Positions 26,193 to 36,740 are shown, numbered from the stretch's first letter. The stretch: DNA of 64,000 nt from Protopterus annectens (GCF_019279795.1 NC_056748.1:608193136-608257135), one strand, 5' to 3'. Numbers and translations are program-made. Notes: generated by a model from the sequence alone, not told the origin.

Positions 26193-27743
26193 TTATTTTC
26201 CTGTGCCACTGTTGTGCAGAGACACAGAAGTGATCCCTGGGGTGTATTTCCTATTTCCCAGCCACTCATCAAGATTTTTCTTGAAGAGTGCTAATGAAAA
26301 ACTCTGCATGACATAGATGGGTAACCTGTTCCAGAGTATGGGAAGTCTTTGGGACAGGAATCTATCCCTCCAGCATGTCCTGTTTATTGTGGTTGCAAGG
26401 TTTAGGTCCCTAGACCGTGTAGCTTGGAGGGATTGTGATTTCTTTAGGTGTAGCATGTCCAACAGCTCTGGTTTTGACATAGCTTTATATGTTAGGCAGA
26501 GATCACCTCGGAGTAGGCGATATGCTACGGAGTAAAGCTGGAGTTTTTTGAGATGGTCAGTGTAGGGCATCTGTTTGAGGCCAGTAATCCTCTTTGTGAG
26601 GTACTTCTGTGGCCTTTCCAGCTGCTGCAGATGTCTTGAGAGGTACATTCCAAAAGGGGCATTGTACTCTATAATGGGTCTAATGAGTGTCGAGTAGAGG
26701 GGAACAATGACCTCTTTTTTACTGGGTGAGAACCCTTGTATGATGAGGTGTGCCACGTAAAAGGACTTACTGACTACTGTGGCAATGTGACTATCAAAGG
26801 ACAGACTACTGTCCACCTGGGTCCCAAGGTCTCTTATCACACTTTCAGTGTTAAGTAGACTGTTGTCTGTGTAGTAGTTTATAGGTACAGAGTTTTTACC
26901 AAAGGGGTTGACAATGCACTTTTTGGCATTGAGCTTGAGGCCATGGCTCTGGCACCAGGCATCTGTCTCAGTGAGGCCCTTCTGTAGGATTTCCACATCA
27001 TTTGGGACTATGGTTCCTAGTTTGCAGTCATCTATGAACTTCATTAGCCAGAGGCCTTCTGTGTTAGCCTGTACTTCAGAGAAGTAGATACCAAACATGA
27101 GAGGTCCCAGGACTGAATCCTGTGGTACTGCACGTGTCACTGGTTTGAGGTCAGATTTGGAGTGTGCAACTTTTACAGTGTGGGTTCTGTCAGTGAGCCG
27201 GTTGGCAACCCATCTTGTGACATAGGGATTTATACCTAGTTTAGTGAGTTTAGCTATAATTCCAGAATGGGGGATGGTGTCGAAAGCCTTGGCGATGTCA
27301 AGATAGGCTGTGTGAACCACCTTACCCTCATCTACGGCTTTGGTGACTGCCTCAAAGAAGTTGATCAGGTTCAGGAGGCATGATCTGCCTTTCACAAACC
27401 CAAACTGAGTGGGATCCAGAATATGGTGGTTACCAATGTCTTTGTTTATAAGTTCCATGATGATACATTCCATGGCCTTGCAGACCAGGCTCGTCAGGCT
27501 AATAGGGCGATAGTTCCCGCGATCAGTGGTGGCTCCCCCTTTGTGGAGTGGGATAAATGTTGCTGTACGCCATTCAGTGGGCACAAAGCCTGATGTGAGA
27601 CTATGACTGAACATGGTGCTTAGGTAGGGAGCCAGTTCATTCTGAATTTCGTGTAAAATGCAGCCTGGGATGTTGTCCAGTCCCATGGATGCTGTGTTTT
27701 TGGCTTTAGAGAGTGCAGCTTTTACCTGCGTAGTTGTGATCAC
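26193..27743 (-). CDS. CR1-like LINE ORF2, reverse transcriptase portion
   Basis: Open for 516 codons. Visible blocks, in order: SMGLDNIPG and ATFIPLHKGGATTDRGNYRP (fingers, residues about 20-90), QFGFVKGRSCLLNLI (about 115), YLDIAKAFDTIPH (motif A, about 145-157), AVPQDSVLGPLMFGIY (motif B, about 210; usually GVPQGSVLGP), FIDDCKLG (motif C, about 240; both aspartates kept, Ile replaces Ala), NAKKCIVNPFG and the C-terminal FLSQRLPILWNRLP. It would copy LINE RNA at a nicked target. The ATG is internal to ORF2, because the endonuclease lies upstream in other frames after a shift near the C-run at 27.79 kb. The Gly-to-Asp change in motif B probably weakens it. Confidence 0.85.
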   Translation of the reverse strand: MITTTQVKAALSKAKNTASMGLDNIPGCILHEIQNELAPYLSTMFSHSLTSGFVPTEWRTATFIPLHKGGATTDRGNYRPISLTSLVCKAMECIIMELINKDIGNHHILDPTQFGFVKGRSCLLNLINFFEAVTKAVDEGKVVHTAYLDIAKAFDTIPHSGIIAKLTKLGINPYVTRWVANRLTDRTHTVKVAHSKSDLKPVTRAVPQDSVLGPLMFGIYFSEVQANTEGLWLMKFIDDCKLGTIVPNDVEILQKGLTETDAWCQSHGLKLNAKKCIVNPFGKNSVPINYYTDNSLLNTESVIRDLGTQVDSSLSFDSHIATVVSKSFYVAHLIIQGFSPSKKEVIVPLYSTLIRPIIEYNAPFGMYLSRHLQQLERPQKYLTKRITGLKQMPYTDHLKKLQLYSVAYRLLRGDLCLTYKAMSKPELLDMLHLKKSQSLQATRSRDLNLATTINRTCWRDRFLSQRLPILWNRLPIYVMQSFSLALFKKNLDEWLGNRKYTPGITSVSLHNSGTGK

Positions 27744-28980
27744 AGGGACTCTGCATTCTTCCTGTATAGATATAGGCCCTTTAGGGGGTGAGGGGGGGTA
27801 AAGTTAGCACTGAACCTATCTGCCAGGATGTTGGCAATATCAGTTGGTTCTGTAATTTTCATGCCGTTGTGCTGTAACTCAGAGCAGGTCTCGGTGTTGC
27901 CATTGAGACTCTTGACATAGCTATAGAATGCTTTGTGGTTGTCCTTAGAATCAGTGGCAATTTTGTTTTCATAGCTAGCTTTGGAGGATCTTATAAGGGA
28001 TCTCAGCTTCTTACTGAGGCTGACCAGGGAGCTCCTCCACTCATGGGAATTTTACTCTCTTTTGCAACAATTTCTTCCTTCTGTTGTACAGTTTGTTTAT
28101 GGCAGGGGACCACCAGATCTGCTTCCTTTTTTGGAGGATAGCATCTTGGTTCTGTTTGGGATAGCATGATCAATGCACTTGTGTAAGTGCTTATAGAGTG
28201 CATTTGTGTAGAATTGTCCATCTGCATGGGTGTCATGAAGTTCACCACTTCTGTCTTAAGAAGCATGAAGTTGGCTTTGGAGAAATTTTTTACCATGGTT
28301 TCCTTAATGGGGGGTGGGGGCAGGATGTGGATATCAAGAGTGATTAGCTTATGGGCGGATCGGACCAACGAGGAGTTAACTTCAGGTGTGGAACACCGGT
28401 CACTCATGTTGGTAATGACTAGGTCTAGGATATTGTTGCCCCTGGTGGGGGTGAGGATAAGTTGATCCAGGGCATTGGAGTTTACGAATTCCAGAAAGCA
28501 TTGTGTGAAGGAGTTGGTACATGAGTAGTTTTCCCAGTTAATGGTGGGGTAGTTGAAATCACCATTACCAGGGTGTTTAGTTGAACCCTAATATCCTCCA
28601 GTACATCAAGAAAACAGGAGTGGGAATCTTAGGGCATGGTGGGGGATCCGCAGCAAGCTACAATTTGGATTGCATTTTTGCCCAGAGTTAGTTGCACTTG
28701 GATAACCTCGGATGCATCATGCTGAGCAACCAGCCTGGAGGTGTGGATATCCCTAAAAAACATGGACACACCTCCCCCTTTGGTGTTCCGGTCCAGGTTA
28801 CATGGCCGAAAAGTGTGGTATGAGTTATAGCCTGGTAGTGCAGGGGTGCTGTCTGGAGCCTTGAACCAGGTCTCAATCACTTTACAGATATTGATGTTTT
28901 CCATTTAAGGGAGTGCCTTGAGTGAGTGCATTTTGAGATTTAGACTTCTAGCATTGAGTAGCATTACCCTCAGTTTTTGC
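27744..28980 (-). pseudogene. CR1-like LINE ORF2, endonuclease portion, frameshifted
   Basis: 28904-28629 reads CKVIETWFKAPDS, LPGYNSYHTFRPCNLDRNTK and GGGVSMFF, the N-terminal half of an AP-type endonuclease (ETW carries the catalytic Glu; GGGV is a family hallmark). About 28.58-28.54 kb gives GDFNYPTINWENY in a shifted frame. 28440-28003 gives ILDLVITNMSDRCS, then HKLITLDIHILPPPPIKE, where the catalytic SDH is decayed to SAHKL. The linker continues to the RT frame across a shift near 27.79 kb. It would nick target DNA. At least two frame breaks disable this copy. Confidence 0.8.
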
Positions 28981-28993
28981 TTGCCTGTTCCTG

Positions 28994-30209
28994 TTACGGT
29001 GGTGAATTTGTCATTTGAACCTTGCCCAAAAGAGGCGCTATAGGGGTGGCAAGAGCCTTAGCCAGTATCCGGAATCCCAGAGGTGACAGGTGCAGGCCAT
29101 CTCTGGCAAAGAAGTGTGGCCTGTTGACCATGTCATTCCAAGCAGACAGATACTGGATCCCCCTAGAATGACACCAGAAGCTCAGCCAATTGCTGACATC
29201 AATCATTTTGTCCTTGTACTGCGGTATCATTCTGGGCAATGGCAGAAAGCTAGTCAGGACTAGGGTCATACCTGTCTGGGCTACAAGATCAGAGAGCTCT
29301 TCCATGTCTCTTTTCATGTAGTCCAGGGAGGTACGTCTCAGGTTGTTCACACCAACATGGACAATGACAGAGTCATATTTGTACTTGTTGTGAAGTGACC
29401 TGAGTGCGTGGGTTATGTGGCGGATCCTGGCACTGAGAGGCAGCCGACAGTAACCTTCTCCTTGTTTAGCCTGGTGAGTGGGACATCAGTGTGCCTGACT
29501 ATAGAGTCACCTATGTCTAGTGTGTTGGATACGTTGTTTTGACTTATTGGCTGTGGTTGAGTGGCACACTGAGTCTGTGGGCTATGTGTCATTTGGGTTG
29601 TGTTGGGGGGGTGGAAGTTGCTTGCGTTTCTGCTTTGGAGGACTCTGTTGCTTGAGCAGATTATTATTGAGAGCCTCCATGAATGTTTTGTGTTTCTATG
29701 TGTGGATTTTGGTGGTGTAGATTGCTGCGGTGGTGGTGCTGCAGTAGCATTGTCGCATCACAGTAAGACGTTGTCCTGTTCAATTCTCAGCTAAAGCGTT
29801 TTCTATGTGGAGACATGCGTGAATGGGCGTACCTTCATTGAAGGTTGTGTGTCAGGCCTGGCAAGTCGGTATGTAAAAATCTACTACCAATCATTAGCGG
29901 ACCGGATTTCCGCTGTGGCGACCCCTAACCAGGAAAAAGCCAAAAGATACAACAAGATTTAGTGAGACTATGTGATAAGTGTGGTGTGGTGCAAGTGTTT
30001 ACCTTCTCCTCTTGAATGTCAAGTTTGGTCTTGGTTGGAGAGAGCTTTACCTCCAGTTTGGCTAGATAAGTGCATCTCTCACAGCTTGTAGTGTTGGGTG
30101 GTAGGAGGAGAGGGTTGTCTGTGTCCATGAGGCAATTTCTACATTGCCCCAAGATGCCCAGATTCATCAGATAGACAGGAGAGAAGACTGGGAGCTGACC
30201 CTTGGACAT
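28994..30209 (-). pseudogene. CR1-like LINE ORF1 with SGNH-type esterase, interrupted
   Basis: Starts at ATG 30209 (MSKGQLPVF). The first 60 residues hold two C-x2-C pairs (CRNC, CERC) like a zinc knuckle, then a charged helix. A dispersed repeat at 29.78-29.94 kb interrupts it. Downstream on the minus strand come GDSIVRHTDVPL (SGNH block I, Ser near 29.50 kb), then, after a one-base shift near 29.44 kb, VIVHVGVNN (block III, family GxND) and ARDGLHLSPLGFRILAKAL (block V, Asp and His of the triad, about 29.10 kb). Esterase domains are known in CR1 ORF1. Their lipid or RNP role is inferred, not shown here. Confidence 0.8.
29778..29940 (-). repeat. short dispersed repeat inside CR1-like ORF1
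   Basis: Minus strand reads AGGGGTCGCCACAGCGGAAA, CCGGTCCGCTAATGATTGG and ACGCCCATTCACGCATGTC. The same blocks in the same order occur at 37.43-37.57 kb (plus). It separates the ORF1 N-terminus from the esterase part, so it inserted after the CR1-like copy did. Confidence 0.8.
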
Positions 30210-30222
30210 GCCTGAATAAAAA

Positions 30223-30340
30223 ACTATTTTCCTCTAGATAAGTGAGGAAAGTGAGTACAAGAGCTGTTTCTCTCTAAGCAAGTGAGAAAAGTAAGTGCAA
30301 AAACTGTTTTCCTCTAAGTAATGAGGAAGGTTTAGTGCTA
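30223..30340 (-). repeat. three 40-bp tandem units upstream of ORF1
   Basis: Units start near 30223, 30263 and 30303 (plus strand: ACTATTTTCCTCTAGATAAG, GCTGTTTCTCTCTAAGCAAG, ACTGTTTTCCTCTAAGTAAT), each followed by GTGAGGAAAG-like sequence. They end 14 bases before the ORF1 ATG as read on the minus strand, so they lie in the LINE 5' untranslated region. Repeated 5' units often carry LINE promoters; that role is inference here. Confidence 0.8.
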
Positions 30341-31008
30341 TAGTAATTAGTAGCTTATTTAGTGCTTACAACAAGTTCTGAACAACTGCTGAGCATGAAT
30401 AAGCAAATTCAAGTGCTAAAACTAAGAATCTGTATCTGCACTAGACTAGTTACAGGAAAGAAACAAGTGCAAATGCAGGCTTTCAAATCAGAAAGTTGAT
30501 AGAGGTGGAAAAGATTGCCCATACAGCCAATAACTACAATTTCTGGGCCAGAACCACTCCTTATGTGGTAGACAGGTTACCTAGTGCTTACCACTCCCAC
30601 TGACAAGCTAAAGGCTTCCCTCCACACAGAAAGGCTTGGGGGGGGGGCAAAGAAGCTTACATACAGTCCTGGATACAGCAAATCTGTAACTGGACTACAC
30701 TAGTTACAGGAAATGTAGGAAACAGGCTTACATTTTTTTTTACAGAAAAGTAGCTAAAACAGCAGTAAAACAATTCAAACGCAGTGCAAGCTAGCACACT
30801 TGAGTATGTAGCAATATTAGACCAAACACAGTTTAAAAAATTCAATTAAATTAAAAATGACTAAAGCAAGTGCAGAAGGAGTGTATTAGGTAGAATGTGG
30901 TAAAGAGATGGGACTGGGAGGAGTGTACCAGATCAAATCTACAGTGGGGCGGGCAACTGCAAAAGCCACCAAATTTAAACAACAAACCACAGATAGGGAG
31001 GGTGGGTA

Positions 31009-31509
31009 GGACAAAACACTTTCAGCAGAGATCTGAAAAACTATACAGTGAATCAAAAATAGTGCACAACTCTGAAGAAAATTAGTCCAGCAACAATTTA
31101 CAGTACACAATTCTGAAGAACCAAAAAATATACTTAGCTCTGTATATTTCCAGATAATTTGAAAAGAGTTCTGTTAGACACAGGTTCCAGCAATGATATA
31201 CAGGTTAACTAACAGGGTCTATTATTATGCAAGTAATCCTTCAGATAGTCAGGTGACACAAGCTGTAAAAAACAGTTATACCAACTTAAGACACAGCAAA
31301 AAATAGGGAGAGGTGGGACAAAACACTTTCAGCAGAGATCTGAAAAACTATACAGTGAATCAAAAATAAAAGTGCACAACTCTGAATAAAATTAGTCCAG
31401 CAACAATTTACAGTACACAATTCTGAAGAACCAAAAGATATACTTAGCTCTGTATATTTCCAGATAGTTTGAAAAGAGTTCTGTTAGACACAGGTTCCAG
31501 CAATGATAT
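31009..31509 (-). repeat. 307-bp-spaced direct repeat at the CR1-like 5' end
   Basis: 31009-31200 and 31316-31509 are nearly identical over about 192 bases. I count five to six substitutions and one 3-base indel. The start is GGACAAAACACTTTCAGCAG and the end CCAGCAATGATAT. The spacer 31201-31315 is not repeated. Two weaker repeated phrases (ACTAGTTACAGGAAA near 30.45 and 30.70 kb) lie further inside. This suggests a 5' region built of monomers. Confidence 0.85.
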
Positions 31510-31512
31510 GCA

Positions 31513-31699
31513 GCTTTTTTTTTGTAAAGACTTTATTACAATCTTTTATGAAAGTATTCCCCTGGTAGGTTCATAGGTTAGTACTAGGCTAACTGCCCTT
31601 GCGAACCATTGTAAGCCTAGCCAATTATCCCTTGTGAGACTCAAACCCTGCAGCTTTTGTTTGTAAAGCAAACACCTTAACCATTAGGCCACCTCTCCC
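31513..31699 (-). mobile_element. tRNA-derived SINE
   Basis: Minus strand begins GGGAGAGGTGGCCTAATGG with TTAAGG, a tRNA-like D-arm/box A. CTGCAGGGTTTGAGTCTCAC, a box-B-like T-arm, follows about 35 bases on. The tRNA-unrelated body ends in the LINE-shared 3' region (CTAGGCTTAC ... ACCTATGAACCTA), a short unique part and a 9-base A tail. It sits between the CR1-like 5' end and the right part of the MITE. A head-only relative lies at 57.19-57.24 kb. Confidence 0.8.
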
Positions 31700-31719
31700 A
31701 ACCCCCAATCTCAATTCAA

Positions 31720-31815
31720 AACGTTCGAAGTTTCAAAACTTCGATCATATGGTCCTGACCATATGTCTTTTGAAGTTTTGAAACTTAGATAATCTGATAG
31801 GGACCCAGCCACAGT
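31720..31815 (-). mobile_element. palindrome-rich MITE, right part
   Basis: Contains GTTCGAAGTTTCAAAACTTC and CATATGGTCCTGACCATATG, then a decayed third palindrome and GATAATCTGATAGGGA, the inverted form of the left end at 25.84 kb. With the 25.84-26.09 kb part it gives an element of about 350 bp, similar in size to the 46.7 kb copy. Confidence 0.65.
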
Positions 31816-31829
31816 TGCCTGAGTTTTTG

Positions 31830-32698
31830 CTTGGTTAATTTTATATTCCGATATCCTTCCTAACCTTATTCAAATGTAACTTGCACCAGTGGGTGGGGAC
31901 TTGAAAAATATACCCCTAGTTTGGCACCTTTGTCCCTAATGGACAGGGGCAGCCTTAGAACACTTGATGTGTGCAAGCTTATATAGTTACTGTAAAATTC
32001 CTTGAGGAATTGACATGTCAGCAATATTTTTTTAGATTTGGGGTTAAGTGTGGCTAGCCATAAAATGCCTCTTGGGTTTATAGACTAGTAACCACCTATG
32101 AACCCATGATCTGTTAATTTTATGGGTTCAGTTCTTGCTTCCTCCTTTAACTGCCTGTATTCTATTGTGATATATCCGTTATCAATTCTTAACCAGCAGT
32201 TATGCTTAGGAGAGTAATATGTGTATTCTTTCCCTGAAGTTTCATCTCTGCTTGTACTCCATGTGTCCATCCATCCCACTAACTTCAAATATTACTGCTC
32301 AGCCCCTTATCTACCTTTACCTTTATTTACTGTAAGGTTACAATCTCTTAAAATCACACTTATCTCTTCCTGGAATCTTACCATTTCAGCAAATATTTCC
32401 CTGAATATCATGTTTATGGTTTTGGTAGTATGTTTATTGTTGATATTGTGTATTTTCTTCCTTCCATCATTCCCTGAATTCCTACATACCTTCCTCTTCT
32501 ATCCTCAAGACTATCTTCTGTTTCAAAGGGTAAGGTCTTCATCATTAAGAACACTGCCCCCCTCTGTTTATTAATCTCTCTTGAGACACTGGCTACTAAG
32601 TTATAACAACCTCCTCTTAATGTTTTATGCTGCTCTTGTGTAAAATGTGTTTCCTGAAGGGCCAAAATGTGCATTTAGTTTTCCCCATATATCACATA

Positions 32699-32729
<31 letters not shown>

Positions 32730-32780
32730 ACTTTACCCCCCTTCTTAGGTCTTTAACATTCCATAATCTAATCTTTATCT
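31830..32780 (-). pseudogene. L1/Tx1-type LINE ORF2, endonuclease domain
   Basis: 32674-32414 reads LALQETHFTQEQHK (catalytic Glu in QETH), INKQRGAVFLMM and DRRGRYVGIQGMMEGRKYTI (family: D..GRyi). 32288-32085 reads LVGWMDTWSTSRDETSGKEY and TYYSPKHNCWLRIDNGYITI (family: YTYYSp ... sRIDy), then LTDHGFIGGY in place of SDH. The reading continues, broken, to about 31.83 kb. Both the final SDH change and several shifts disable it. Confidence 0.8.
32699..32722 (+). repeat. (CT)n tract
   Basis: About 24 bases of CT dinucleotides next to the L1 endonuclease start. Confidence 0.9.
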
Positions 32781-34682
32781 TAACATCCTCCATTTAGTGG
32801 AGCTGTCCCTCCTCTTTTCTGATTCCTTAATATTTCCCCTTTGTATGTTCTTTCTACATCCTCTTTACCTTCTCTATTGACCCTTCCATCTCTTTTCTAT
32901 TCCTCCCTCCCACCACACCCATTACACCAGGTGCTATACTTCATCCCTGCACCCCACAAACACCACTGACTGTACACCTATACACAACTTTTACTTCCAC
33001 CTTAAAAGCTATCCAGTTTGTGTTTTTTATGCTCTACCTTGCAAACCATAACTATCTCATAACTATGACAGTGCTTCTTTTCTCATATAGGTCCTCCACT
33101 TGCCCCAGGCCTACATCGTACTTTTTTGCAACTTACTCCTATGTACTCTTACTCTCTTTCTTTCTTCATCATTAGTCCCTCCATGTGATTTATTGTAATT
33201 AATATACTGAAAATCAACCACAGATGATTCTTGATCCTGCTGTGCTTTCCCATACATCTTTGCAGTCTGTTTCTCTGTCACCATTGATCATTTTGCTTCC
33301 TCCTGCTTATGATATCCCAAGGAATACTGACACAGCACACATCAGCCTTCCATTAAAGAAAACAGGAAAAAATATTCTTCATAAAGTGCAAATCATTCCC
33401 CCATTTACTAACTCCTTGCCCAGATATTTTTACTCTTGTATAGAGTTTCTTTGCACCCTACATTCCTCTTTGAAATTAACTTGTTTCTTTAACCCTCTTT
33501 CATTTAATTCTGCCATCTCAACTTCTTAATTTTGTTTGCACTAGTTATCTCCCCTCTCAAACCTAACATCGTCTTTCTATGTGATACTACTTTCAAACTG
33601 TCAATCATCCTCTTACAATTCCACCTCTTCCCTTCATTGTCATCTTCCCCTATAACTACAGGCATGGTGACTGTTCACAGGCTATGCTTTGAAATGATTG
33701 CATGCCCCCTTTTCTTCCCTCCCCCTCACATTGTGATCACACTGCTTATGCTTGTTTTTCTTCCTTTCCCTATATGGCTTTTTTCGAGCTCAGGAAATAA
33801 CTTCCTTCTAGACATGCTCTTATCATTAATTATTTCTAATGCTATCATTGCATGTCCCTTATTTAACGCTACTAGACACATGTTGTAAAACTGCTCCTCT
33901 TAAACAATCAAGGAAAGGATAAACACAGATGGATAGATGGGGTGGTAGCACTGCTTATCATATAGCCTGCCGCTATTCAAGCATACTACCAAACACTCCC
34001 TTGTGGTGCCGTTTGAAGGTGCATGTACAGTACTGATAAGGTGAAAAACTGCTAAGGAAGGTCTCCTCTGACTTTATATTTCATTCCCCTTCAGTTTCTA
34101 TTTCTTTATTCATTTGGTGTTAAATAAACAATATAAAATTGCAGTCAGTAAATATAAACTTGAAGAGAAAGAAGCACATAAAGATAAAAAAAGAAAAGTT
34201 GGAATAAAAAGAGGCAATCATCATTAATATTTAACTCCAAGTCAGTAGCTCATGTTTTTCTCTTGCATATATCCATTATGTTCATGTGATTATATTCTTT
34301 ATCACCAAAAATTCCATCCTTCTTTTTTTAAAATATTGTTACTAGTTTCTAATGCCCACTGTGCCTCCAGCACCTATTCCTGTATGCACAGGCCTGTCAG
34401 TCATGCACATTCACTTCTTTTCCGGCTCAGGCCTGTATGATTTTCTCCACTCTCTCCTCTGTCTCCCTCAACTGCTGTTGTCTTCTAAATAGGAAGAAGT
34501 ATCTTCTTTCCATTCCACGTTTGCTGCCTTTCTTGAGGCACGTCTCTTTTATTTTAGACCCTTGCTTCCCTTTCTCTGTCTCTCTTCTTCACTACACCCA
34601 ATCTATGGTTTTCTGGTTTCTAGACAGTGACTATCACCTCCTTTGGACATGTGAAAGTCTTTGTGTTTCCATGTATAAATAT
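32781..34682 (-). other. L1/Tx1 ORF1-ORF2 region, too decayed to read
   Basis: C- and T-rich on the plus strand, so purine-rich on the LINE strand, as in neighbouring LINE parts. Open plus-strand frames are shadows. No motif recovered. Confidence 0.4.
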
Positions 34683-35375
34683 TCAGATAGTTGCAAGATA
34701 CAGTATCCTGTTATCACTGTCACATAAGCATTTTTCTCCTTCTGGCTTAATATGATTAATAAATATCCATGTATCAGATACCATCAGTTTCTTGCACAGG
34801 GACCAGATTGCTTCCAATATTTTTCCCTTCTGCTCATATGTTTGCAACCTAGCAATGATCAGCCTCACCCTTCTCAGTTCCTCAACTTCAGTCTCCAGGC
34901 TGTTCTGCATGCCAGTTCAGTTTTGATTTCCTCTCCCAGAATGCCAGTAAGTCCTGTACTGCCTTTTTTCAATCTTGTTATTCAGATCAGATTCCTCTAG
35001 ACACCCACAAAATTGTTCAGTTATTTCATCTTGCTCTAACCTCCAAGTCTATCAGTTTTAGTTCAGCACTATAGAATCTTACCTCTGCTGCAATTGCTCT
35101 TGCTTTAAGGTCCTCATTTTCTGATATCAGCGATTGCAGTATATCTACATGTTCATTCAGTCCTTGTTGCTTTTCTTCCAAATTTTTCTGTTGCATTAAG
35201 AGATAATCCTTAAAAGATTGTTTCAGATCCTTTTTGTTGTGTCATATTGTCATTTGCATGACTGTTACTTCTGGATTCTATTTGACTCCCATCATCAGGG
35301 TACTCTTAGTTACTTTCTCCTTTCCCAGATGCATTTTCCTCTTAGATTTTGTAGACATTCAGTGTCTCAAAATGA
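34683..35375 (-). pseudogene. L1/Tx1-type LINE ORF1
   Basis: Minus strand from about 35375 reads MSTKSKRKMHLGKEKVTK, then, in a shifted frame, a helical, coiled-coil-like stretch (LKQSFKDYLLMQQKNLEEKQ, QSLISENEDLKARAIAAEV). The C-terminal part, 34910-34683, reads RRVRLIIARLQTYEQKGKIL (family: RP.iiarF..y.dk..IL.a.r). This matches the coiled-coil, RRM, C-terminal domain order of L1 ORF1, an RNA-binding chaperone that coats LINE RNA. The copy is frameshifted. Sequence at 33.9-34.25 kb looks inserted. Confidence 0.65.
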
Positions 35376-36740
35376 ATGCCTTTTTCTTTTTTGGCATAAT
35401 TCCTATCTGCTTTATTCTTTATTGAGTCACACAGGGAATCACAGATTTGCTGATACTCAAGGAACTGCTATGGTAGAAGTCCCCTTTAGTGCGTGTTTCT
35501 AATAGCTACATGTTGTAGTCAATATCTACTGACAAATACTAAAATTACAGCAGCAACAGAAGTACCCCACATTTTATAAGTGTTTCCCTCTCTGTATAAC
35601 TGTTTTGAATGGCAGTGTGTCACAGTTATTAATTTTCCTTTGCTACTGCAATATCTGAAGGATTTATTTTCCTAAGGGGTCTATAGTACACTGAGTCATA
35701 GTTAGCCATAAAAATTTGCTTTAGTAGACTGCCTTAATATTTACCAAATACATTTTCCATGATGTTTATTAATGCCTGCTTTTACCCTTGGGTGGTATTA
35801 ACTATTTGATCTTTGTTATAAGCTGAACCTTAGAAGGCAAACCTTTTGTGACTCCTTACTTTCCGTCTGAAGGTAGCTATCTCTCCATCTCACATGGGTA
35901 GCATTTACTGCCTCCTAATCTGGTTACTAGTATAGCTGTTGATTTAATTTGTTTAGCAAGGTGGGCTAACAATGGTGTGACACTCAACTGATCAAAAACT
36001 GCAGCTGTTTCTAGTCAAAACAGTCAATTCCACCAACTACCTTTAATGACTGTAAAATTAATGTTTCCTTGGCTTATTTGTACTGGTCCTGTTGGAATGG
36101 AGGGAATTAAGCTCTCTGGCTATAATCCATGTGGCCTTTGTTCGGTTTATTCGGTTACTGGCTAGGACACCTATTGGAGCTGGTGTAGAGGGACAGGAAT
36201 GAGAAGACTTATGCCTGCTTTCCTTTCTTTGGCAGTCAGGGAGGGCTATGTGCTCATGAGCATATACTCTGTGGTAGAATCCCCAAGGAAGACCAGTTAT
36301 CATACTGAGGTACTTGTCTAGAAAGGGAACAAGGCCAAGTGACCATATCACATGAAGGTAAGGTATGCATTGCAATGATCCATTGAACACCAACCCCCTG
36401 GATACAAACAAGCACGATGTAGATGTCCAGTAAAAAAAAACAAAGCATGAGAAAAAACTGATGGTTGCCTTGGTGATGCCTCAGTAATGGAAATGAATGG
36501 GCTAGGTGATCGAAAGGATTCGATGGTCAACATGCAGCAGAGGTAAGAACTGAAATAAACATTTTGCATAGCTTATTTCTGTTCCTCAATATCCCTTAGT
36601 AAGAAGACCCACAAAAAGTAGGTCTACTAAGTATATTTGATACTTAAATTTTGCATCAGACTTGCCTAAATATAAGACCTCAAAAATTACAACTTAAGTG
36701 CACATATTATGAGACAACATGTACTCAACCAGCTACATAT
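35376..36740. other. no recognisable feature
   Basis: A 117-codon minus frame at 36411-36058 has no motif and no related copy in the window. Nothing else assignable. Confidence 0.45.

Larger units (their letters stand above)
26091..31512 (-). mobile_element. CR1-like LINE, near full length
   Basis: Reads on the minus strand from a repeated 5' region (31.5-30.2 kb) through ORF1 (zinc-knuckle-like N-terminus, SGNH esterase), ORF2 (AP endonuclease, reverse transcriptase) to a 3' untranslated tail at 26.1-26.19 kb. ORF order and an esterase-bearing ORF1 are the known CR1-group layout. Its best-preserved part, the RT, is a 516-codon open frame, so this copy is younger than the other LINEs here. 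It is inserted in the MITE whose two parts flank it and is interrupted by a short repeat at 29.78-29.94 kb. Confidence 0.85.

Noticed and set aside
31640..31699. tRNA gene
   Set aside because: Has box A and box B resemblance but no complete cloverleaf. A LINE-related tail and A run follow, so it is a SINE head.
32221..35502. Many plus-strand frames of 60-118 codons
   Set aside because: Shadows of a purine-rich LINE strand: they are Phe/Leu/Ser-rich, while the minus strand carries L1 endonuclease and ORF1 motifs.
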